Below are positions 15,614-24,006 of a stretch of DNA of 64,000 nucleotides, in pieces. Source of the DNA: Streptomyces griseus (GTDB lineage Bacteria; Actinomycetota; Actinomycetes; Streptomycetales; Streptomycetaceae); NCBI RefSeq assembly GCF_001715295.1, contig NZ_MDKB01000001.1:806397-870396 (forward strand), read 5' to 3'. The position numbers and the translations under genes are program-made. Position 1 is the stretch's first letter. The number at the start of each line of letters is the position of its first letter. Under the pieces are notes generated by a model. It had not been told where the DNA came from. It did not search any database and saw only the letters and a program-made list of their open reading frames with translations.

Positions 15614-17893
15614 GTGAAGCGGCATCGGATATGGGGTACGGCTGCGGCCGTGGTGACCGGGCTGACCGGCGTCCTGATCTTTCAGGGTGCGACCGGCGGA
15701 GCGGACGGCGGTACCGGTGACGGCGGCGGGCGGAAGCCGGTCGCCTCGCACGCGTCCACCGCGCAGCTGCGGACCACCGGCGACGGTTCGGGTGCCTCGC
15801 TGGGCCGCCGCGACGCGGAACGGTTCAGCATGCTGGGCCTGACGTGGACGGATCCCGGTGCCCATGTAGCGGGGCGGGTCGAGGTGCGTACCCGCGCCCT
15901 GGATACCCGGAAGTGGTCGCCGTGGCTGCGGCTGGACGGGAACAGCGGCCAGGGCGAGAACGGGGCCGCCCGCGGTGGCACCGAGCCGGCCTGGGTGGGG
16001 CCGTCCGACGGAGTCGAGGCCCGTGTCGTCTCGGACAGGGGAACGTCGGCGGGACTGCCCGCCGGTCTGCGGCTGGACATGGTCGACCCGGGGACCGGCG
16101 GGGCCGGCGGTGTCGAGCCCGCGGCCTTCGCGGTCGAGGCGACGGACGAGCCGACCACCGAGCCCTCGGTCTCCACCGAGCCCCAGCCCGAGATCACGTC
16201 GGACCCCCCGGTCACCCCCGACCCGGAGCCGACCACCGAGCAGCCGGTGAGCGAGTCGCCCTCCGCCTCCGAGTCCCCTTCCACGGACCCGGGCACACCG
16301 TCCGCCTCGCCCTCGCCGTCCGTCACCGTGACGCCGACGCCCACCGACACGGCTCCCCCCGCCCCGCCGAGCACCATGCCCCGGCCGCCCATCACCTCCC
16401 GGGCCGGCTGGGGGGCCGACGAGTCGATCAGCCCCGAGGAGCCGGGCTACCTGCCGGGCGGGAAGATCAAGGCGGTGGTGGTCCACCACACCGCCGAGTC
16501 CAACGCCTACACGTGTGCCGAGGCGCCGGCGGTGGTGCGCGGCATCTACGCCTACCACGTCAAGCAACTGGGCTGGAAGGACATCGGGTACAACTTCCTC
16601 GTCGACAAGTGCGGCACCGTCTACGAGGGCCGCAAGGGCGGCGTCGACCGCCCGGTCCAGGGCGCCCACGCCTACGGTTTCAACGCCGAGACCGTCGGCA
16701 TCTCCGTCCTCGGGACCTACACCGACGCCGCACCTCCGCAGGCCGCCCTGCTGTCCGTCGCCCGCATCGCGGCATGGAAGCTGGGGCAGTACGGCGTGGA
16801 CCCCGCGGGCACCACCACGCTGACCGCGGGTGACGTGGGCACCAACTACTTCCGCAAGAGCTGGGCCAAGGGCGCCCAGCTGTCCTTCCCGGTCATCCAC
16901 GGTCACCGGGACGGGTACAACACGCAGTGCCCCGGCGACGCGTTCTACAACCAGCTCGCCACCGTCCGCACCCTGGCGGCCGGGCCCGTCACCGGTCTGA
17001 GCGTCAAATCCCTGACCGGCGCGGGTAGTTCGGGCGGGAAGTACTACACCAAGGCAGGGATCACGGTGAACTGGTCCGCCACCACCCCGTCCGTCCTGAT
17101 CAAGCAGTACGCACTGCTGGTCGACGGCAAGGCGGTGGCCACCACCAGCGGCACGACGACCTCGGCCACGGCGTCGCTCGCCGTCGGCACCCACACCGTG
17201 GCCGTACGCGCCACGCACCTCTCGGGCAGGGCGACCACCAGCACGGCGGTCACCGTGATCGCGGAGACCACCGTCCCCGCCTTCACCGTCAAGCCGTCCC
17301 TCGCCCTTCGCGCCGGCACCGTGAACACCGCCGCCGTACCCGTGAAGCTGAGCTGGAAGGCGACCGACGGCGCGGCTCTCAAGGAAGTGCGGCTGGCCTC
17401 CCCGGCGAAGACCTACGGCCCCACCACCACCAGTGCCTCGCACACGGCCGCGTCGGCCGTCGCCACGACGTGGAAGCTGACCGCCTACGACTACGCGGGG
17501 AACGCCGCCTCCGCCTCGGTCTCCGGCACCCCGGTGATCCTCCAGGAGAGCTCGGCCGTCAAGTCCGGTACCTGGGCGGCCAAGTCGTCGAGCAGCTACC
17601 TGGGCGGGAAGTCCTACTCCAGCTCCTCGAAGAACGCCTCGCTGACCTGGACGTTCACCGGCCGATCGGCCGCCTGGGTCGTCTCGCGTGCCTCGACCTC
17701 AGGACAGGCGTACGTCTACGTCGACGGAGCCAAGGTGGCGACCGTCGACCTCAGGTCGGCCACCACCAAGTACCGGGACGCGCTGTGGACCAAGACCTGG
17801 AGCAGCAGCGCCAAGCACACGGTCAAGGTCGTCGTGGTCGGTACCTCGGGCCGGCCCACCGTCACCACCGACGGCCTGGTCTACCTCAAGTAG
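15614..17893 (+). CDS. Secreted PGRP/N-acetylmuramoyl-L-alanine amidase
   Basis: The 759-residue protein has a short N-terminal export signal (MKRHRIWGTAAAVVTGLTGV). After an N-terminal beta-rich domain comes a Pro/Ser/Thr/Glu-rich spacer (about 175-255). The amidase_2/PGRP domain at about 256-455 contains H291/H292 (VVVHHTAES), the IGYNFLVD strand, and H429/H431 with C439 (HGHRDG...TQCPGD), matching the His-His-Cys zinc site. The last 300 residues are Ser/Thr-rich beta-sandwich modules that may bind the wall. It should cut the bond between muramic acid and the stem peptide. The GTG at 15614 follows GGGGTGGGG. A SigE-like promoter lies upstream and a strong hairpin downstream. Confidence 0.9.
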   Translation: MKRHRIWGTAAAVVTGLTGVLIFQGATGGADGGTGDGGGRKPVASHASTAQLRTTGDGSGASLGRRDAERFSMLGLTWTDPGAHVAGRVEVRTRALDTRKWSPWLRLDGNSGQGENGAARGGTEPAWVGPSDGVEARVVSDRGTSAGLPAGLRLDMVDPGTGGAGGVEPAAFAVEATDEPTTEPSVSTEPQPEITSDPPVTPDPEPTTEQPVSESPSASESPSTDPGTPSASPSPSVTVTPTPTDTAPPAPPSTMPRPPITSRAGWGADESISPEEPGYLPGGKIKAVVVHHTAESNAYTCAEAPAVVRGIYAYHVKQLGWKDIGYNFLVDKCGTVYEGRKGGVDRPVQGAHAYGFNAETVGISVLGTYTDAAPPQAALLSVARIAAWKLGQYGVDPAGTTTLTAGDVGTNYFRKSWAKGAQLSFPVIHGHRDGYNTQCPGDAFYNQLATVRTLAAGPVTGLSVKSLTGAGSSGGKYYTKAGITVNWSATTPSVLIKQYALLVDGKAVATTSGTTTSATASLAVGTHTVAVRATHLSGRATTSTAVTVIAETTVPAFTVKPSLALRAGTVNTAAVPVKLSWKATDGAALKEVRLASPAKTYGPTTTSASHTAASAVATTWKLTAYDYAGNAASASVSGTPVILQESSAVKSGTWAAKSSSSYLGGKSYSSSSKNASLTWTFTGRSAAWVVSRASTSGQAYVYVDGAKVATVDLRSATTKYRDALWTKTWSSSAKHTVKVVVVGTSGRPTVTTDGLVYLK

Positions 17894-17898
17894 AGGAC

Positions 17899-17936
17899 GG
17901 CCCCCGGCCCCGGCGTGACGCCGGCGGCCGGGGGGC
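17899..17936. terminator. Strong GC hairpin between convergent genes
   Basis: GGCCCCCGGCC and CGGCG on the left pair with CGCCG and GGCCGGGGGGCC on the right, with small bulges and a TGA loop. It sits 6 nt after the amidase stop codon and before the convergent VOC gene, so it may serve both. Confidence 0.65.
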
Positions 17937-17979
17937 CGCGTGCGCCCCGGGCAGGCCGGCCCGGGCCCGGTCGCGCCGG

Positions 17980-18333
17980 TCAGGCCGGGACGTTCCGGTC
18001 GACGTACTCGAAGACCGAACCGTCCGGGTGCAGCGCGATCAGGTTGCGGCCGGCCGGAGTGGGGACCGGGCCGGCGATGACCCTCGCGCCCACCCGGGTC
18101 AGGGCGGCGTGGGCCTCGTCGACGTCCTTGACGGCGATCGTCGCCGTGACCTTGCGCAGCACCTCCAACTCCGATTCCGGGCCGCTCATCAGGAGAAAGC
18201 AGCCGATCGCGGCGACCGAGACCCCGCCGCGCTCGAAGCGCAGCGCCGGAGTGCTGGTCAGGCCCTCGTAGAAGGCCACCGAGGCCTCCAGGTCGTCGAC
18301 GCAGATGCGCAGCGTGGTTCCCAGGATGTCCAT
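17980..18333 (-). CDS. VOC (glyoxalase-like) family protein
   Basis: The 117-residue protein has the two-half VOC fold: residues starting MDILGTTLRICVDDLEASVAFYEGL, and the second half with VRDVDEAH-like KDVDEAHAALTRVG and ending LHPDGSVFEYVDRN. VOC proteins bind a metal and act as lyases, dioxygenases or drug-binding resistance proteins. The final E in FEYV is a usual metal ligand. Start is ambiguous between ATG 18333 and GTG 18339; neither has a strong ribosome site. It ends close to the amidase terminator and precedes nothing in the same direction. Substrate unknown. Confidence 0.82.
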   Translation of the reverse strand: MDILGTTLRICVDDLEASVAFYEGLTSTPALRFERGGVSVAAIGCFLLMSGPESELEVLRKVTATIAVKDVDEAHAALTRVGARVIAGPVPTPAGRNLIALHPDGSVFEYVDRNVPA

Positions 18334-18414
18334 GTCCACAGGGTAGTTGGCGGTCCGCCGCCATGTGATCGATTCCCTCCCCGGGCCCGTACGGAACTCC
18401 GCGGCCCGGCGGTG

Positions 18415-19224
18415 TCAGGCCCGGCAGAGCACCTCACCGTGGGGCACCATGAACCACCCGTCGGGCTCCTCGCCCCAGGCGCGCCAGGCGTCCGCGACCT
18501 CCGTGAGCACTGCGGCGTCCGCGTGCCCGCCGTCCACCGCCGACCTCGCGTACGCCGACGTCGTCGTACGGTCCGCCCAGAGGCCGCTCCACCAGGCACG
18601 GTCCGCAGGGGTGGCGAAGCACCAGACGGCCGCGCTCGGCGTGATGTCGGTGAACCCGGCCCGCCGCGCCCAGGACAGCAGCCGCCGGCCCGCGTCGGGC
18701 TCACCGCCGTTGGCGCGGGCGACCCTGCCGTACAGCTCCTGCCACCGGGTCAGTCCGGCGGTCTCCGGATACCAGGTCATCGCCGCGTAGTCGCTGTCAC
18801 GCGCCGCGACGACGCCACCGGGCCGGCACACGCGCCGCATCTCGCGCAGCGCTCCCACCGGGTCGCCCACGTGCTGCAGGACCTGATGGGCGTGGACCAC
18901 GTCGAAGGAGTCGTCGGGGAAGTCCAGTGCCTGGACGTCCCCGACGGCGAACTCGACGTTGTCCACGCCGCGTCCGGAGGCGACCCCGGCCGCCCGGTCC
19001 AGGACGCCGCGCCCGGTGTCCACGCCGGTCACCCGGCCCGGGGACACGAGCTCCGCGAGGTCGGCCGTGATGGTCCCCGGCCCGCAGCCGACGTCCAGGA
19101 CCGCCTGGCCGGGGCGGAGGCGGGGGAGCAGGTAGGCGGCCGAGTTGGCGGCGGTCCGCCACTCGTGGGAGCGCAGCACCGACTCGTGGTGCCCGTGGGT
19201 GTAGACGGCGGATTCCTTCGGCAT
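18415..19224 (-). CDS. Class I SAM-dependent methyltransferase
   Basis: The 269-residue protein has the Rossmann methyltransferase motif I VLDVGCGPGT (about residues 42-51), the acidic motif II GVDTGRG, motif AVGDVQALDFPDDSFDVVHAHQVLQHV, and REMRRVCRPGGVVAARD. It resembles UbiE/Coq5-type methyltransferases, but the target is unknown. The ATG at 19224 is near a GAGAGGA sequence on the minus strand. A nearly perfect 28-bp inverted repeat lies 60 nt upstream and overlaps the putative promoter, so the gene is probably repressed by a dimeric regulator. Confidence 0.87.
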   Translation of the reverse strand: MPKESAVYTHGHHESVLRSHEWRTAANSAAYLLPRLRPGQAVLDVGCGPGTITADLAELVSPGRVTGVDTGRGVLDRAAGVASGRGVDNVEFAVGDVQALDFPDDSFDVVHAHQVLQHVGDPVGALREMRRVCRPGGVVAARDSDYAAMTWYPETAGLTRWQELYGRVARANGGEPDAGRRLLSWARRAGFTDITPSAAVWCFATPADRAWWSGLWADRTTTSAYARSAVDGGHADAAVLTEVADAWRAWGEEPDGWFMVPHGEVLCRA

Positions 19225-19284
19225 GGCCGGGCGTCCTCTCTGACCTCAGTCGCAAGCGGGAGGACGACAGTACGCCGCGATGTC

Positions 19285-19312
19285 GCATCATGAGATACGC
19301 ATCTCATCATGC
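19285..19312. promoter_or_regulatory. 28-bp inverted repeat, operator candidate
   Basis: GCATCATGAGAT (19285-19296) and ATCTCATCATGC (19301-19312) match as inverted repeats in 11 of 12 positions around ACGC. On the minus strand a TACTGT hexamer (19272-19267) could be the -10 of the methyltransferase gene, putting this repeat over the -35. The core TGAGAT-N4-ATCTCA is a typical TetR or MarR operator shape. Confidence 0.6.
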
Positions 19313-19328
19313 AGGACCAGCGAGTGGC

Positions 19329-20825
19329 TCAGATCGGCATCGGACAGTAGACCGTGAGGGCCTCCGGCAGCTTGTCGATCACCAGGTCGCCCTCGCAGTG
19401 GGCCACCTCACCGTCGTACGCGTACGGAGTGCCCGGGGCGAGGCCGGAGATCCGCACCCTGCGCCGCCGTACCGCCGCGTGGACGGGTGACCGGGTCAGT
19501 GGGCCCGCGACGGCTGCCGCCAGGAGACGGAGTCCTGGCGTCCGGCCGCCGTGCACCACCCGCACGTCCAGCAGCCCGTCTGCCAGGTTGTGCCGGCGGC
19601 CGGGTGCGGGGCCCACCCGCTGGAAGAGTCCGTTGCCCACGAAGAGCAGCCACAACGGCCGTGTCCTCCCTTGGAGTTCGGCGGTCAGAGGGCGTGAACC
19701 GCGCAGTGCCTCGGCTGCGGCCAGGACCCCTGCGGGCCAGCCGCCGATCCGGGGGGCCCAGTGCTCCCGGGTCCGTACGAGCTCCGGGTACACCCCGAGG
19801 CTGAACGCGTTGAGGAAGTAGCCGTCCGCCCCTTCCGGCCCCCGTGGGCCCGGCCGGAAGCGGCCCAGGTCGGCGCGTACCGCGTCGCCCGCGGTGAGGG
19901 CCCTCGCCGTGTCCTGCACCGTCTCGATGCCGAGGTCGTACGCGAAGTGGTTGAGGGTCCCGCCGGGGAACACGGCGAGCGGCAGGCGGTGGGTGGCGGC
20001 TACGGCCGCCGCCATGTTGACGGTCCCGTCGCCCCCGCAGACGCCGAGCGCACTGCCCCGGCCCGCCGCCTCCTCCATGCATGCGGCCAGGTCGGCCGGG
20101 GCGCACTCCACCACCTCGGCCAGGGGGAGCGTGTCGCGGATCACGGCCGCTGTCGCCGTCGCGGAGCCCGACTTCTGGTTGACGACGACCACGAGGCCCC
20201 GCCCGGCGGGCAGGGCCGGGGCCTCGCCCGGGGGCCGGCCCGGGGCGGGCAGCTGGCCGCGCGTCGGTACGACCCCGCGCAGCGCGAACGCCGCACCGAC
20301 GCCGAGCGCCGCTCCGGCCAGCACGTCGCTCGGGTAGTGGACCCCGGTGTAGACGCGGGACGCCGCCACGGCGGCCGCCACCGGCGCCACGACCGCGCCC
20401 CAGCCCTTGGACTCCAGGGCGACACCGGTGGCGAACGCGGCCGCCGACGCGGCGTGGCCGGAGGGGAAGGAGGTGGTGAACGGCTGCCGCTTCAGCTGCC
20501 GTATCACCGGCACCATGTCCAGTATCGGCCGCTCCCTGCGGACCGCCCCCTTGCCCACCGTGTTGATGGCGACGGAGGCGACGGCCAGTGAGGCCACCCC
20601 GCGCAGTGCCGCCCGGCGGGACCGTGCGCTGCCGCCCAGCGCCGCCATACCCGCTGCCGCCCCGAACCACAGCAGGCCGTGATTGGCGCTGCGGCTCAGC
20701 CGGGGCAGGACGGGCGCGGCGCCGGGCCAGTGTCTTTCCGCCACGCTGCGGAACGCGGCGAGATCGCGCCCGTGGAGCCAGGCGCGCAGGCGGCCCGGGA
20801 AGGGATGGGTGCTCGTAGTCGGCAT
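19329..20825 (-). CDS. PAP2 phosphatase / diacylglycerol kinase fusion
   Basis: The 498-residue protein joins two lipid enzymes. Residues 1-190 are a PAP2 phosphatase with the three motifs KGAVRRERP (92-100), PSGH (121-124) and SRVYTGVHYPSD (156-166), embedded in hydrophobic helices. Residues from about 205 are a diacylglycerol kinase catalytic domain with NQKSGSA, CGGDGTVNMAA and FPGGTLNHFA. The kinase makes phosphatidic acid, while the PAP2 half removes phosphate from a lipid, so the two could act in series or in opposition. Such fusions are common in Streptomyces. The ATG at 20825 follows no strong ribosome site. It ends 16 nt past the operator of the methyltransferase gene. Confidence 0.9.
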   Translation of the reverse strand: MPTTSTHPFPGRLRAWLHGRDLAAFRSVAERHWPGAAPVLPRLSRSANHGLLWFGAAAGMAALGGSARSRRAALRGVASLAVASVAINTVGKGAVRRERPILDMVPVIRQLKRQPFTTSFPSGHAASAAAFATGVALESKGWGAVVAPVAAAVAASRVYTGVHYPSDVLAGAALGVGAAFALRGVVPTRGQLPAPGRPPGEAPALPAGRGLVVVVNQKSGSATATAAVIRDTLPLAEVVECAPADLAACMEEAAGRGSALGVCGGDGTVNMAAAVAATHRLPLAVFPGGTLNHFAYDLGIETVQDTARALTAGDAVRADLGRFRPGPRGPEGADGYFLNAFSLGVYPELVRTREHWAPRIGGWPAGVLAAAEALRGSRPLTAELQGRTRPLWLLFVGNGLFQRVGPAPGRRHNLADGLLDVRVVHGGRTPGLRLLAAAVAGPLTRSPVHAAVRRRRVRISGLAPGTPYAYDGEVAHCEGDLVIDKLPEALTVYCPMPI

Positions 20826-20955
20826 GGGACAGCGAATACCCTGACGCGGGGCCGTGAATCAGGAGGCGCGCCCACCGGGCCTCGGTGAAAGCGTGAAAAA
20901 TCGTCTTACGCGGGTCGAAGCGCCTGTGTCCTGCCGCACCAGTACGTCACGGACG

Positions 20956-20985
20956 TTGCCCGGACAAGTGCCAGCCGGTTAGCCT
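20956..20985 (+). promoter_or_regulatory. Putative promoter of the IclR/SMP-30 operon
   Basis: TTGCCC (20956-20961) and TAGCCT (20980-20985) are 18 bp apart and fit a vegetative -35/-10 pair. The predicted start falls inside the inverted repeat at 20988-21022. Confidence 0.45.
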
Positions 20986-20987
20986 GC

Positions 20988-21022
20988 GTTCGTGATTCCG
21001 GTCATTGACCGGAGTGTCGAAC
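20988..21022. promoter_or_regulatory. 35-bp nested inverted repeat, IclR operator candidate
   Basis: Inner arms CCGGTC and GACCGG flank ATT; outer arms GTTCG and CGAAC are each exactly 5 nt further out. All 11 paired positions are perfect. It ends 16 nt before the IclR start codon and covers the predicted transcription start, as expected for autorepression. Confidence 0.6.
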
Positions 21023-21038
21023 AGAATGGTGGGCGAAC

Positions 21039-21812
21039 ATGGGGCGACTCGTCCCCGCGGTGACCAGGGCGCTGGACGTGCTCGAACTCTTCCTCCAGGG
21101 CGAGGGCACTCTCTCCGCCCCCGAGGTCACCCGCGCACTGCAACTGCCACGGACCACCGTCCACGAACTGCTCACCACCCTCGCGGCCCGGTCCTACCTG
21201 GTCACCGTTCCGGGGCAGCCGGGCCGCTACCGTCTCGGCGTACGCACCTACCAGCTCGGCAGCCGCTACGCGGAGCAGCTCGACCTGGCGGCCGAGGGGC
21301 AGCAGGTGGCCCGCGAGGTCGCGGAGACGTGCGGCGAGACGGTCCACGTGGCGATCCTGGAGGACACCGAGGTCATCTACATCGCCAAGGTGGACTCCAC
21401 CCACGCGGTCCGCATGGTCTCGGCCGCCGGCCGCAAGCTTCCCGCCCACTGCACCTCCGTGGGCAAGCTGCTGCTGGCCGCGCTCCCGGAGACGGAGCTC
21501 GACGCCCGCCTCGACGGACGTGAACTCGTCGCGATGACCGACAACAGCCTCACCGACGCGGCCGAGCTGCGGGCCGCGCTCGCCGTCGTCCGCGAGCGCG
21601 GCATAGCGGTCGAGCACCGCGAGTCGAACCCGGACGTGAGCTGTGTGGCGGCGCCGGTCCGCGACCGGTCCGGACGCGTCGTCGCCGCGCTCTCCATCTC
21701 CGTACCCATGATCCGCTGGAGCGAGGAGCGCGAGGCGGAGCTCGCCCGGCTCGCCGCGGGAGGCGCCGACGCGCTGTCCGGCCGGCTCGGACACCACGGG
21801 GGTCAGGGATGA
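21039..21812 (+). CDS. IclR family transcriptional regulator
   Basis: The 257-residue protein has a winged helix-turn-helix in residues 1-65 (VTRALDVLELFLQGEGTLSAPEVTRALQLPRTTVHELLTTL) and an IclR effector domain after about residue 80, with the hallmark LPAHCTSVGKLLLA and a C-terminal DRSGRVVAALSISVP. It overlaps the SMP-30 gene by 4 bp (ATGA), so it should sense a substrate of that lactonase, probably a sugar-acid or related metabolite. A nested inverted repeat just upstream suggests autoregulation. The ATG at 21039 has only a weak GGTGGGC site. Confidence 0.9.
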   Translation: MGRLVPAVTRALDVLELFLQGEGTLSAPEVTRALQLPRTTVHELLTTLAARSYLVTVPGQPGRYRLGVRTYQLGSRYAEQLDLAAEGQQVAREVAETCGETVHVAILEDTEVIYIAKVDSTHAVRMVSAAGRKLPAHCTSVGKLLLAALPETELDARLDGRELVAMTDNSLTDAAELRAALAVVRERGIAVEHRESNPDVSCVAAPVRDRSGRVVAALSISVPMIRWSEEREAELARLAAGGADALSGRLGHHGGQG

Positions 21813-22657
21813 CCCCCGTCTGGGAGGTGGCCGTCCGTGAGCGGGCGGAGCTCGGCGAGGGCCCTACCTGGGATCCGGCGACCGGGCGGCTGATCTGGGT
21901 GGACATCCTGTCCGCCCGTGTCCACACGTACGACCCGGCCACCGGGCGCCGTACGGTCATGGCGACCGAGCAGCACGTCGGCGCCGCCAAGCCCCGTGCG
22001 TCCGGCGGTCTCGTCGTCACCCTGCGGGACGGCACCGGGCTGTACGACGCGGACGGCGCCTTCTCGTGGCTGGTCCACGAGCCCGTCCCCGGCCGGCGGG
22101 GCAACGACGCGGCCGTGGCGCCGGACGGCGCGCTCTGGGCCGGCACCATGCGCTACGACGAGCGCCAGGGCGGCGGCAGCCTCTCCCGCGTCGCCCCGGA
22201 CGGCACGGTGGCGGTCCTGCCGGACGCGGTGACGGTCAGCAACGGCACCGGCTGGAGCCCGGACGGCACGCTCATGTACTACATCGACACCCCGACGCGG
22301 CGGATCGACGTGTTCGACGTGGACGGCCCGCGCGTCGCCGGCCGCCGCCCCTTCGTCACCGTCGAGCCGGGCCACGGATGGCCCGACGGACTGACGGTGG
22401 ACGCCGACGGCTGCGTCTGGGTCGCCTTCTGGGACGGTGCCGCGGTGCGGCGCTACACTCCCGACGGCCGGCCGGACCGGGTCGTGGAGCTGCCGGTGCG
22501 GCGCCCCACCGCGTGCGCGTTCGGCGGTCCGGGCCTGCGCGACCTGTACGTCTCCACCGCGCGGACCGGGCTGGACGCCCCTCATCCGCTGTCGGGCTCC
22601 CTGCTGGTGGTGCCGGACGCGGGGTACGGCCTGCCGGGGACGCCGTTCGCGGGATGA
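21809..22657 (+). CDS. SMP-30/gluconolactonase family protein
   Basis: The 282-residue protein is a six-bladed propeller lactonase of the SMP-30/gluconolaconase/LRE group. Signature pieces are ELGEGPTWDPATGRLIWVDI at the N-terminus (E as calcium/zinc ligand), RRGNDAAVAPDGALWAGTM, SNGTGWSPDGTLMYYIDT (N as ligand) and GWPDGLTVDADGCVWVAFW (D as general base). It should open a sugar-acid lactone in the cytoplasm. It is translationally coupled to the IclR gene by an ATGA overlap. The exact lactone is unknown. Confidence 0.9.
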   Translation: MTPVWEVAVRERAELGEGPTWDPATGRLIWVDILSARVHTYDPATGRRTVMATEQHVGAAKPRASGGLVVTLRDGTGLYDADGAFSWLVHEPVPGRRGNDAAVAPDGALWAGTMRYDERQGGGSLSRVAPDGTVAVLPDAVTVSNGTGWSPDGTLMYYIDTPTRRIDVFDVDGPRVAGRRPFVTVEPGHGWPDGLTVDADGCVWVAFWDGAAVRRYTPDGRPDRVVELPVRRPTACAFGGPGLRDLYVSTARTGLDAPHPLSGSLLVVPDAGYGLPGTPFAG

Positions 22658-22754
22658 CCTTCCGCAGGGCCGGTCCCCCGGGTGCGGGGGCACTCCGCCG
22701 CGAACCTCCGTATAAAGGGGCCTGGGGGTGTCGGCAGGCGGAGGAGGGCCCCGG

Positions 22755-23993
22755 ATGCGGTCGAGCGAGCGGAAGCGGTCCCGTCCGGCCCCGGAGAACC
22801 ACGGCCCGGTCCGCTACGGTCCCCCGGCGCCCGACCCCGGTCTCCCCGTGCTGCCCGAGCTCGCGGGCGTCCTGGCCGCGTCGGCGTCCCGCCCCCGGCC
22901 CGAGCCCCCGGGGGGCGGGACGGCCCTGCGGGAGGCGGCCCGCACCTACTGGCGCAGGCGCGGTCTGCCGTGCGCCCCGCACGACGTCGCCGCCGCCCCG
23001 GGCGCCCAGCCCCTCCTGCTCGCACTCGTCGCCGCGCACGGCGGGGACGTGCTCATGCCCCGGCCCTGCCCCGCCTCCTGGATACCCCAGGCCCGACTCC
23101 TCGGCAGGCCCGCGTACCAGGTGCCGACCCCGGCGGAGTGCGGCGGAGTCCCCGATCCGTACGCGCTGCTGGAGACCGTGCGCCGCGTGCGTGCCGAGGG
23201 CGGAAGGCCCCGGCTGCTCCTGCTCTCGGTGGCCGACGACCCGACCGCGACCGTCGCACCGCCGGAGCTGGTCAGGGAGGCCTGCGAGGCCGCGGTCGCC
23301 GAGGGGCTGCACATCGTCAGCGACGAGACCTGGCGCGACACCCTGCACCGCCCCGAGGAAACCGTCGTGTTCAGCCCCGCCGAGATGTGCCCCGACGACG
23401 TCACCGTCCTCACCGATCTGGCCGGTTCGCTGACCCCGTCCGCCTGGCCGGCCGCCGTGGCGCGCTTCCCCGCCACCCGGCGCGCCGCCGCCCACCGGGC
23501 CCGGGTGCTCGACATCCTCACCGCCCTCGGCGCCCTCGTCGCGGAACCGGTCGCCCGTGCCGCCGCCCACGCGCTGGCCGAACCGGAGGCCGTCACCACC
23601 CGCAGCAGGCAGGCCGCCGCCCTCCACGCCCACGTCGCCTCCGCCGCCCACCGGGCCGTACTCGCCTCCGGCGCGCTGGCCAGGCCCCCGCAGGCGGGGC
23701 GCCACCTCTACGCCGACCTCGCCCCGCTCCGCACCCGGCTGACCGCCCTGGGTGTCACGGACTCCATGGAACTGGAGGAGTACCTCTCGGGCCGCCTCGG
23801 CGCGCCCGTCCCCGGCGGGCACCGGTTCGGGGACGAACTGGGCGCGCTCCGGGTGCGGCTGGGCACCGGGCCGCTGCTGGGCTCGACCCCTCAGGAGCAG
23901 ACGGAGTCCCTCACTGCGGTGGAGCCCCTGGAATTGCCGCATGTCGCACGAGCCCTGAGCATCTTCGCAGGAGCCTTCGACGCACTCCGATGA
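22755..23993 (+). CDS. Aminotransferase-fold protein lacking the PLP lysine
   Basis: The 412-residue protein follows the class I/II aminotransferase pattern: a small N-terminal segment, ALREAARTYWRRRGLP, the GAQPLLLALVAA helix, and IVSDETWRD with D190 at the position that contacts the cofactor ring nitrogen. Where active enzymes have an S-x-S-K segment about 30 residues later, this one reads LTDLAGSLTPSAWPAAV with no lysine. The only lysine in the whole protein is K7. It therefore cannot form the usual Schiff base. The ATG at 22755 is chosen for the strong GGAGGAGGG site; a GTG at 22728 is possible. It is 13 bp upstream of a metallo-hydrolase gene and probably co-transcribed. Catalytic role unlikely; a regulatory or binding role is possible. 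Confidence 0.72.
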   Translation: MRSSERKRSRPAPENHGPVRYGPPAPDPGLPVLPELAGVLAASASRPRPEPPGGGTALREAARTYWRRRGLPCAPHDVAAAPGAQPLLLALVAAHGGDVLMPRPCPASWIPQARLLGRPAYQVPTPAECGGVPDPYALLETVRRVRAEGGRPRLLLLSVADDPTATVAPPELVREACEAAVAEGLHIVSDETWRDTLHRPEETVVFSPAEMCPDDVTVLTDLAGSLTPSAWPAAVARFPATRRAAAHRARVLDILTALGALVAEPVARAAAHALAEPEAVTTRSRQAAALHAHVASAAHRAVLASGALARPPQAGRHLYADLAPLRTRLTALGVTDSMELEEYLSGRLGAPVPGGHRFGDELGALRVRLGTGPLLGSTPQEQTESLTAVEPLELPHVARALSIFAGAFDALR

Positions 23994-24006
23994 CGGGAGC
24001 CCCTCG

